A DNA stretch of 64,000 nt, taken from NCBI RefSeq assembly GCF_007280415.1, contig NZ_VKKU01000001.1:186001-250000 (forward strand), read 5' to 3'. Source of the DNA: Sphingorhabdus contaminans. Lineage in GTDB: Bacteria; Pseudomonadota; Alphaproteobacteria; Sphingomonadales; Sphingomonadaceae. The notes below the pieces were generated by a model that saw only the letters and a program-made list of their open reading frames with translations, had not been told where the DNA came from and searched no databases. Below are positions 57,592-64,000 of this stretch, piece by piece. A program made the translations under genes and the position numbers. Each line of letters begins with the position of its first letter. Within the stretch, counting starts at the first letter, position 1.

Positions 57592-59372
57592 TGGAAGAAT
57601 CGACTCACCATCTGGCCGCTGACGTTATGTTTGGCGGCGTTGTGTTGCTGGGCGCGGCATTGGTCGCCGTGCTGATCTTCCGCCGATTGGGTCTGGGTGC
57701 GGTCCTCGGCTATCTGGTTGCAGGGATTGCCATCGGTCCCGATGGCCTGGGCCTGATTGGTGAAGCCCAGACGATCCTTGCCTATTCCGAAATCGGTATC
57801 ATTCTTCTGCTCTTCCTCGTCGGGCTGGAGCTTTCGCCAAGCCGGCTGTGGCTGATGCGGCGGGACATATTGCTGTTCGGCCCGTTACAGGTCGCCTTGT
57901 GCGGGCTTGCGATGTTTGCCGTGATCCAGCTGGCTATGCCGAGTTTTAGTTGGGAAGCTGCTTTGGTTCTGGGACTGCCGCTCGCCCTGTCATCAACTGC
58001 GCAGGTGCTGCCCCTTTTGCAATCAAGAGGGCGACTGAAAACCGATTATGGCGAGAAAAGCTTCTCGATTTTGCTCTTCCAGGATCTTTCGATCGTCCCC
58101 TTGCTGACAATCGTTGCTGCTCTTTCCCGTGCCCCGGCGGAGGAAGGCGCGGTCAGCGGATGGCTGCTGGTAGTCTATGCGATACTGGCCATTATCGGCC
58201 TGGTGCTGGCAGGCCGCTATTTGCTGGCACCTCTGCTCAGGCTTGTTGGCAAAATCTCGGAGCGGGAATTGTTCATCGTCACCGGGCTCTTCACCGTCTG
58301 TGCAAGCGCAGCCGTCATGCAAATGATCGGTGTGTCCGCCGCACTCGGTGCTTTTGTGGCGGGTGTCATGCTGGCCGAATCGCCTTACCGGCATGAGCTG
58401 GAGGCAGATATTGACCCGTTCCGTTCGATCCTGCTCGGTCTGTTCTTCCTTGCCGTTGGAATGTTGCTCGATCTGGATGTTATCGCCGCGCAACCCGGGG
58501 TTGTCCTCGGCCTCGCTGTGGCCCTGATCCTCGTCAAAACCAGCGTGATCTTTCTGCTCGCCCGTTTTTTCGGGCTGAGCGGTTCGGCATCCATCATCAC
58601 GGCCCTGCTGCTCAGCCAGGGCGGGGAATTCGGGTTTGTGTTATTTGCCGCAGCGCAAGGTGCGTTGCTGATCGAACCAGAGGCTGCCAGCCTGTTTGGT
58701 GCGGTGGTCACTTTGTCGATGGCCTCCACCCCGTTCCTGATGATCCTCGCAGGCAAGCTGGCAACCCGCAAACAGGCGAGTGAAGTGCAGTTGGATGACC
58801 CGGAACTGGCGGCGCAGGCAAATATCATTGTCGTAGGACATGGCCGCTTTGGCCAGCAGGTTGCGCAAATCATGTACGCCGCGGGCCGGAGCGTGACGCT
58901 GATCGACATCAACCCGGAAACAATCGACCTCAGCGGCGAATTCGGGCGCAAGGTTTTCTACGGTGATGGAACCCGTATCGATCTGCTGCAGCGCGCGGGT
59001 GCGGAAAAGGCCTGCGCGATATTCTTTTGCATTAATGACCGTGACCTTGATGCAGAAACGCTGACACCCGTGCGTCAGGCCTTTCCCAAGACACGGATTT
59101 TTGTCCGCGCCTATGACCGGCGGCAGGCGATCGAACTGATGCACGACACCGAAATCACCATAGTGCGCGAAGTGTTTGAATCGTCGATCCGGCTGGCGGT
59201 CGAGGGGCTAAAGTCCATGGGAGTGGCAAAACCGCAGATCGAAAAGATCGTCAGCGAATTCCGCGTACGCGACAAAAACCGGATGACCGCGCAGTTCGAA
59301 AGCGGCGACATGCATGCAGGCCAGCGGCACAGCTTCGGCGGGGATGACTCCGACGATTTTCTCTACGAGTAA
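57591..59372 (+). CDS. KefB-like monovalent cation:proton antiporter (CPA2 family)
   Basis: The 593-residue membrane protein has a Na+/H+ exchanger domain with about twelve helices (residues 15-385), including LFLVGLELSPSRLWLM and the ion-binding ALPLALSSTAQVLPLL region, followed by a TrkA-N (KTN) domain with the Rossmann motif IVVGHGRFGQQVAQIMYAAG. This is the layout of glutathione-gated potassium efflux proteins KefB/KefC. The stop/start overlap with the scaffold gene suggests one transcript from radA or cvpA onward. It is convergent with aroB. Confidence 0.93.
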   Translation: MEESTHHLAADVMFGGVVLLGAALVAVLIFRRLGLGAVLGYLVAGIAIGPDGLGLIGEAQTILAYSEIGIILLLFLVGLELSPSRLWLMRRDILLFGPLQVALCGLAMFAVIQLAMPSFSWEAALVLGLPLALSSTAQVLPLLQSRGRLKTDYGEKSFSILLFQDLSIVPLLTIVAALSRAPAEEGAVSGWLLVVYAILAIIGLVLAGRYLLAPLLRLVGKISERELFIVTGLFTVCASAAVMQMIGVSAALGAFVAGVMLAESPYRHELEADIDPFRSILLGLFFLAVGMLLDLDVIAAQPGVVLGLAVALILVKTSVIFLLARFFGLSGSASIITALLLSQGGEFGFVLFAAAQGALLIEPEAASLFGAVVTLSMASTPFLMILAGKLATRKQASEVQLDDPELAAQANIIVVGHGRFGQQVAQIMYAAGRSVTLIDINPETIDLSGEFGRKVFYGDGTRIDLLQRAGAEKACAIFFCINDRDLDAETLTPVRQAFPKTRIFVRAYDRRQAIELMHDTEITIVREVFESSIRLAVEGLKSMGVAKPQIEKIVSEFRVRDKNRMTAQFESGDMHAGQRHSFGGDDSDDFLYE

Positions 59373-59381
59373 GCGGGATCG

Positions 59382-60482
59382 TTACGCCTGGTTGTCCAGA
59401 AAAGCAGCAACATCTGCAAGGTCGACATCTTTTGAAAGAAACGTCCGGCCAATGCCTCGGGCAAGAAGGAATGGCAGTTTGCCGCCAGACATTTTCTTGT
59501 CGTGAAGCATATAGTCCACAAGCGTTGTTCCATTTGCCGTGACACCCGCATCTGCCAGAGTGACGGGCAATCCGGCCCTGTGCAGTACGTCCGCCGCGCG
59601 GTCGGCATCATCCTGACGGCATAAGCCGAGCCGGACGGAATAGCGGAAGGCGAGTGCCATCCCCGTCGCGACCGCTTCACCGTGGAAAAGCCGGTCGGAA
59701 AAGCCGGTATCCGCCTCCAGCGCATGCCCGAACGTGTGGCCGAGATTGAGAAGTGCCCGCGTGCCGGTCAGTTCCTTTTCATCTGCCGCAACAATGCGGG
59801 CCTTGGATGTTACAGAATGCTGGATGGCATAGCGGCGTGCCTCGGCATCACCGGCGAAGAACGCGTCCAGATTGCTGTCACACCAGTCAAAGAAATCCGG
59901 ATCATCGATCAGGCCATATTTCACCACTTCGGCAAAACCGGCCGCTAGTTGGCGCCGTGGAAGGGATTCCAGCACATCCGGGTCAATGAGAACAAGGGAC
60001 GGTTGATGAAACGCACCAACCAGATTTTTGCCCGCCTTGCTGTTGATGGCGGTCTTGCCGCCGACGCTGCTGTCCACTTGCGCCAGCAATGTTGTGGGAA
60101 TCTGTATGAATGAACAGCCGCGCTTGATGATATGTGCGGCAAATCCGGTGATGTCGCCCACAACTCCGCCACCGAGCGCGAGGATGTGGTCGCTGCGTTC
60201 AATATGGTTTTCCAGCAGCCAGTCGGTCAGTTTCTCCAACTGCTCCCAACTTTTGCCATCTTCCCCGGCCGGCAATGTGAACAGTTCTGCGGCCAAATTG
60301 GCGCGCGTTAACGACGCGTGCACGTCGGGCCAAACCTCGCGGGCGACATTGGTGTCGGTGACGACCAGAAACCGTCCGGACCGGGCATAGGACGAAACTT
60401 GTTGCGCAATGTCCTGAAGAAGTCCGGCCTTTATCCGGATGTCATAGGGCCGGTCGGCAAGATCGACGGTGACTGTGCTCAT
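59382..60482 (-). CDS. aroB: 3-dehydroquinate synthase
   Basis: This is the second enzyme of the shikimate pathway, converting DAHP to 3-dehydroquinate with NAD and a metal ion. It has 366 residues. It carries the NAD-binding stretch LALGGGVVGDITGFAAHI, LAQVDSSVGGKTAINSKAGKN and the metal ligands around GHTFGHALE and FHGEAVATG. It overlaps aroK by four bases, and the pair forms the standard aroK-aroB operon read leftward. Confidence 0.97.
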   Translation of the reverse strand: MSTVTVDLADRPYDIRIKAGLLQDIAQQVSSYARSGRFLVVTDTNVAREVWPDVHASLTRANLAAELFTLPAGEDGKSWEQLEKLTDWLLENHIERSDHILALGGGVVGDITGFAAHIIKRGCSFIQIPTTLLAQVDSSVGGKTAINSKAGKNLVGAFHQPSLVLIDPDVLESLPRRQLAAGFAEVVKYGLIDDPDFFDWCDSNLDAFFAGDAEARRYAIQHSVTSKARIVAADEKELTGTRALLNLGHTFGHALEADTGFSDRLFHGEAVATGMALAFRYSVRLGLCRQDDADRAADVLHRAGLPVTLADAGVTANGTTLVDYMLHDKKMSGGKLPFLLARGIGRTFLSKDVDLADVAAFLDNQA

Positions 60483-61042
60483 GCAGAAATGGCTTTCAGG
60501 ATGTTTTCAACGGTGCGGGCGTGCGGCGACGCGTCGCTTCTTATGTGGATGTTGGCCTCGGCATAGAGCGGGTTTCGGACCCTGCCAAGTTCGGTAAGCA
60601 CCTCGACCGGATCGCGGCCCTTTAGCAGCGGCCGGTTGTTTCGCCGCGATACACGGTCGGCCAAAATATGGACATCGGCGTCGAGCCATATCGAAAGCGC
60701 GCGCTCCCGGATCAATGCACGGGTCGCATCGTTCACAAAGGCACCGCCGCCCGTCGCAATTATCTTGGGCTCGCCCTCGATCAGGCGGGCAACAACACGA
60801 CGTTCCCCGTCCCGGAAATAAGGTTCACCAAATTTTTCGAAAATCTCCGCAATGGTCATTCCCGCTGCGGTTTCAATCTCTTCATCGGCATCGACAAATT
60901 CACACCCCAGACGCGCGGCAAGTCTTTTGCCGATGCTGGTTTTTCCAACGCCCATCATACCGACAAGGACCACCGAACGCTCCAATGGCGCTGTTTTCGC
61001 CGGTCCCGCGGAAGGGGAATTCAGATCATCATGTGAACCCAT
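60479..61042 (-). CDS. aroK: Shikimate kinase
   Basis: Shikimate kinase phosphorylates shikimate in the chorismate pathway. It has 187 residues. Walker A is GMMGVGKTSIG near residue 30, and ATGGGAFVNDATRAL and the lid region RPLLKGRDPVEV follow, with FVDADEEIE for substrate/magnesium binding. The frame is open far upstream to 61945, but those codons are antisense to the secreted protein at 61295; the ATG at 61040-61042 is the proper start. Translation is coupled to aroB. Confidence 0.96.
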   Translation of the reverse strand: MGSHDDLNSPSAGPAKTAPLERSVVLVGMMGVGKTSIGKRLAARLGCEFVDADEEIETAAGMTIAEIFEKFGEPYFRDGERRVVARLIEGEPKIIATGGGAFVNDATRALIRERALSIWLDADVHILADRVSRRNNRPLLKGRDPVEVLTELGRVRNPLYAEANIHIRSDASPHARTVENILKAISA

Positions 61043-61294
61043 TGCGATGGGGGCTATATATCGGCTAGGTGCAACCGGAAAGCAATTTGCCGCAAAACCC
61101 AACACGCCTTTAAAACAATGACCAGTGGAAAGGGCACAGGCGGGCAAGAGGAGGCGCATGGCTGTTGGCATTTTTCCCGCTGCCGCTCCGGACATGGCGG
61201 AGTTGCGCAATTTGGGATGGTCCGATTGCCAGTGGCCATTGCAGTACATGGAAATTCCGGTACAAGCACCGGCAGAAGAAGCGGGCCCGCAAAG

Positions 61295-63115
61295 TTGACC
61301 AAAAAAGCTACAAAAACAGTGTTGTTTGCCGCCAGCGCGCTGGCGCTGGTATTTGCATTGCCTGCCCTGGGCCAGCAAGGTCCGGAGTCGCTGTTGCCTG
61401 AAGGATTTGGCGATCCCACTCCGCCGCCAGCGAACACACGGCCTACGCCCAATAGTACGGGCCAGACAACGCCTTCTACTTCGGTGCGGCCGACAACGCC
61501 CGGCGATCCACTGGCGACAGCAGCCACGGACAATCCCGATGCTGCCGATGCAGAAGAGGAGGACGAAGAAGAGGAAGAGGAAGAAGAGCTCGTCATCAAA
61601 TATGACGTCCCTCCTGCCGCACGGCGGTCGCTTTCGGCTGTCGGTGTGATTTCGGACGCGTCGGGCGGCTTTCCCTCGGAATCCTTTGGTGCCCTTGATG
61701 GCACTTTCCTGAAACAGGTGGTTAACCGCACAACAGGGCCGATCGCGTCGCGTTGGGGCACGATAATGGGCCGCCGCCTGCTCATCAGCCGGACCAGCAC
61801 CCCGAAAGGTGTGAATGGCGCGGACTGGACGGCGGAAAGAGCCTGGCTCTTGCTGCGTATGGGCGATTCGGTATCGGCCCGTCATCTGATCCAGGAAGTG
61901 GACGCAGGCAATTATACCAAGCGTATGCACGAGGTTGCGCTGCAAGTGTATCTTGCCAATGCGGATCTTTCGGGCATGTGCCCTCTGGTTGAAAATGCGG
62001 TTCGGCTGGTCAATGACGGACGCTGGAAAATGGCGCGCGCAATCTGCGCCTCCCTGGCCGGAGAGCAGGGCAGTGCCACCGCATTCATAAATCAGGGCCG
62101 CTACCAGGGGTGGGTTCGGGGCGTCGATTACCGCCTGACCGAGAAAGCCGTTGGTGCCGGTATCAACGGCCGCCGGTCGGTAAAGATCGAATGGGAAGGC
62201 GTCGAAGGGATGAACCCATGGCGCTTTGGTCTCGCTTCGGCGACCGGACTGGAACCACCGGACAGGCTATTCGCTAAGAGCGGCCGACAAATGGCAGGCT
62301 GGCGTGTGCAACTGCCGATGTTCCAGGCTGCGATCCGTGCGAAATATGCCCCCCAGGCGGCTGCATTGGGAATATATTCCAACCGGGAAATGGTTGACCT
62401 CTATGGTCAGGTTATCGATGATACAGAGGCCCCTGATCCTGTAAAAAGCCGCGCGGAAGGTTTGCGTTCAGCCTACACAGCCTCGGGCGATGCCGCCAAA
62501 GTTGCTGCGATGGCATCGCTATGGACCGGTGCCACCGCTGGTGCGGATTACCACGGCGCGTTGGTCATGACAGCACGGGCGGCGGCCCTGATCAGGCCGG
62601 ACGAAGCCCATGCCGGGGCTGCCGACCAACTGATTGCCTCCATGCTGACTGCCGGACTGGATCGCAATGCTGCGGCATGGTCAAACATAGTTGATGAAGG
62701 CACTTTGGGTTGGGCGCTGCTTGCGCTGGGGTCTCCCACCAATGTGGTGTCGGTCGATTCAGGTGCGCTCGGTGACTTTTACAGCGGCGACGATAGCGAA
62801 AAGGCACATAAATCGGCTCTGCTGCTCGCAGGCCTTGCAGGACTGGGACGTGTTGACTCCGGGGCTCAGTCGGATTTCGGACGCGATCTTGAAATAAATG
62901 TGACGCGCCAGACGCCGTGGAGCCGTGCAATCACTTCGGCCGCCGAACGCGGGGAGCAAGGAACCGTTGCCTTGATGGCTCTTGCCGGAATGCAAGCACC
63001 AAACTGGGCTTTGGTGCCTGCAAACCATCTCTATTATATTGTACGCTCGCTCAAGCAGGTCGGGTTGGAGGCAGAGGCGCGAATGATTGCGGCCGAGGCT
63101 GTAGCCTTCGGTTGA
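61295..63115 (+). CDS. Large secreted hypothetical protein upstream of xerD
   Basis: The 606-residue exported protein is most likely started at a TTG (61295) directly in front of a good signal peptide (TKKATKTVLFAASALALVFALPALG, split at the cleavage site before QQGPES). An upstream ATG at 61217 would bury the signal 26 residues deep. After a Pro/Thr-rich linker comes an acidic run (EEEDEEEEEEEEL, about residues 90-103). The rest is helical with tetratrico-like spacing (VSARHLIQEVDAGNYTKRMHEVALQVYLANADLSG in pieces). No catalytic motif is recognised. It is divergent from aroK and overlaps nothing; xerD starts one base downstream. Confidence 0.75.
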   Translation: MTKKATKTVLFAASALALVFALPALGQQGPESLLPEGFGDPTPPPANTRPTPNSTGQTTPSTSVRPTTPGDPLATAATDNPDAADAEEEDEEEEEEEELVIKYDVPPAARRSLSAVGVISDASGGFPSESFGALDGTFLKQVVNRTTGPIASRWGTIMGRRLLISRTSTPKGVNGADWTAERAWLLLRMGDSVSARHLIQEVDAGNYTKRMHEVALQVYLANADLSGMCPLVENAVRLVNDGRWKMARAICASLAGEQGSATAFINQGRYQGWVRGVDYRLTEKAVGAGINGRRSVKIEWEGVEGMNPWRFGLASATGLEPPDRLFAKSGRQMAGWRVQLPMFQAAIRAKYAPQAAALGIYSNREMVDLYGQVIDDTEAPDPVKSRAEGLRSAYTASGDAAKVAAMASLWTGATAGADYHGALVMTARAAALIRPDEAHAGAADQLIASMLTAGLDRNAAAWSNIVDEGTLGWALLALGSPTNVVSVDSGALGDFYSGDDSEKAHKSALLLAGLAGLGRVDSGAQSDFGRDLEINVTRQTPWSRAITSAAERGEQGTVALMALAGMQAPNWALVPANHLYYIVRSLKQVGLEAEARMIAAEAVAFG

Positions 63116-64000
63116 ATGTCCTCGAACGACACGAACCTGATTGATCGTTTCCTTGAAATGATGGCGGCCGAGCGCGGGGTCGCCCGCAACACTCTTCTGG
63201 CCTATCAAAGCGACCTGAGTGCAGCATCCAACTTGACAGGAGGAAGGCTTGCCACCGCCAATGCCGCTGTTTTGGCCGATCTTGCCCGCCAATGGGGCGG
63301 TCTGGCCAACAGCTCTGTAGCGCGTAAGGTTTCCGCACTTCGTCGATTCTATGCCTTTTTGCAGGAAGAGGGACTGCGGGAGGATAACCCGTCTTCGGCA
63401 TTGCCCAAACCGTCGCTGGGACGCGCACTGCCCAAAATTCTGGACACCCATGAAGTCGACCTGCTTTTCCAGACGGTGGAACAGGCTTTGTCGAAACCCG
63501 ATCCCGGCGAAAAGGACTATCGCCTCGCGGCGCTGGTCGAGCTTCTTTACGGATCAGGGTTGCGCGCAACGGAATTAGTATCTCTGCCGCGCAGTTCCGT
63601 TGTTTCGGACCGGCCTTTCATTATTCTGACCGGGAAAGGCAACAAGGAACGGCTGGTTCCCATTTCGGACAGGGCGCGACAGGCGGTTGGTGCTTGGCTG
63701 GCCTTTGTGCCCAAGGATTCCCGCTATCTCTTTCCGTCGCGCGGAAAGCATATCAGCCGTATCCGGCTATACCAGATTATCAAATCGCTTGCGGCCAAGG
63801 CCGGGCTTGATCCCGACAAGATAAGCCCGCATGTATTGCGCCATGCCTTTGCAACGCATTTATTGGCCGGCGGCGCCAATTTACGGGCTTTGCAGGCGAT
63901 GCTGGGCCATGCCGACATCGCCACGACGCAAATTTATACCCATGTCGACAGCAGCCGGCTCGTCGAACTTGTGAACAAGCGCCATCCTTTGGCAAACCGC
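63116..64000 (+). CDS. xerD: Site-specific tyrosine recombinase XerD (runs off right edge)
   Basis: The 295 codons present begin MSSNDTNLIDRFLEMMAAER at the ATG 63116-63118, directly after the stop of the hypothetical protein (TGAATG). All catalytic residues are visible: Arg in LLYGSGLRATELV, HVLRHAFATHLLAGG, LGHADIATTQIYTHVD with the Tyr nucleophile. Only the last few residues beyond HPLANR are missing. XerD acts with XerC at dif to resolve dimers. Its place opposite aroK-aroB is the usual sphingomonad arrangement, which supports the XerD name. Confidence 0.93.
   Translation, partial: MSSNDTNLIDRFLEMMAAERGVARNTLLAYQSDLSAASNLTGGRLATANAAVLADLARQWGGLANSSVARKVSALRRFYAFLQEEGLREDNPSSALPKPSLGRALPKILDTHEVDLLFQTVEQALSKPDPGEKDYRLAALVELLYGSGLRATELVSLPRSSVVSDRPFIILTGKGNKERLVPISDRARQAVGAWLAFVPKDSRYLFPSRGKHISRIRLYQIIKSLAAKAGLDPDKISPHVLRHAFATHLLAGGANLRALQAMLGHADIATTQIYTHVDSSRLVELVNKRHPLANR

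Noticed and set aside
61043-61945. Upstream extension of the aroK frame on the minus strand
   Set aside because: Contains no family sequence and is antisense to the secreted protein; aroK starts normally at 61042.

Overview
The window is about 64 kb of continuous bacterial chromosome, gene-dense and moderately GC-rich. Its content points to an alphaproteobacterium of the Sphingomonadales. The main evidence is an atpHAGDC operon whose beta subunit has an Ala/Lys/Pro-rich N-terminal extension, an hslV-hslU pair, a complete XrtA (exosortase A) exopolysaccharide locus with an exosortase-EpsI fusion, an isolated cpaF, and a divergent aroB-aroK / xerD arrangement. The genus (Sphingorhabdus- or Sphingopyxis-like) is only an inference. 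I see no rRNA, tRNA, CRISPR array, insertion sequence or prophage. No stretch longer than about 300 bases lacks a gene.

Layout, left to right. 1-7.6 kb: partial map, a CinA-like molybdopterin-binding protein, a secreted M16 protease, a GFA-type zinc protein, hslU-hslV behind a heat-shock-like promoter, and galE. 7.6-12.9 kb: a signal-peptide microprotein with its own strong terminator, a nitrilase-family amidase, an isolated cpaF, a DMT transporter and two secreted hypothetical proteins. 12.9-18.0 kb: the F1 ATP synthase operon read leftward (atpH, atpA, atpG, atpD, atpC, then a secreted hypothetical), with an unusual inverted repeat between atpD and atpC. 18.2-20.5 kb: a dienelactone hydrolase, a DUF1203 protein and ada.

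20.7-33.4 kb: a ten-gene XrtA/EPS locus in one direction with short gaps and stop/start overlaps. It encodes a Wza-like export lipoprotein, a chain-length determinant, a CpsD-like kinase, an outer-membrane barrel, an ExeA-like ATPase, a polysaccharide deacetylase, a FemAB-like protein, a glycosyltransferase, exosortase A-EpsI and an asparagine-synthase-like amidotransferase. Together these should make, modify and export a polysaccharide and process PEP-CTERM proteins encoded elsewhere; no PEP-CTERM substrate was seen here.

33.4-43.7 kb: housekeeping genes (truA, fmt, recR, def, an LppC-like lipoprotein, rsmI, yraN, gshB, a DedA protein, xerC, hemW, rdgB, rph). 43.7-51.7 kb: the chaperone region (hrcA, grpE, dnaK, dnaJ). 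It is interrupted by a small AT-richer gene with a possible HEPN motif, a MATE transporter, a zinc-protease-like protein and a PCu(A)C copper chaperone. grpE, dnaK and hslV each have a good match to the alphaproteobacterial sigma-32 promoter, so the window gives a consistent picture of heat-shock control. 51.8-64 kb: a secreted metallo-beta-lactamase-fold protein, a large patatin-related protein, radA, a CvpA protein, an IscU-like scaffold, a KefB-type antiporter, aroB-aroK, a large secreted hypothetical protein and xerD, which runs off the right edge.
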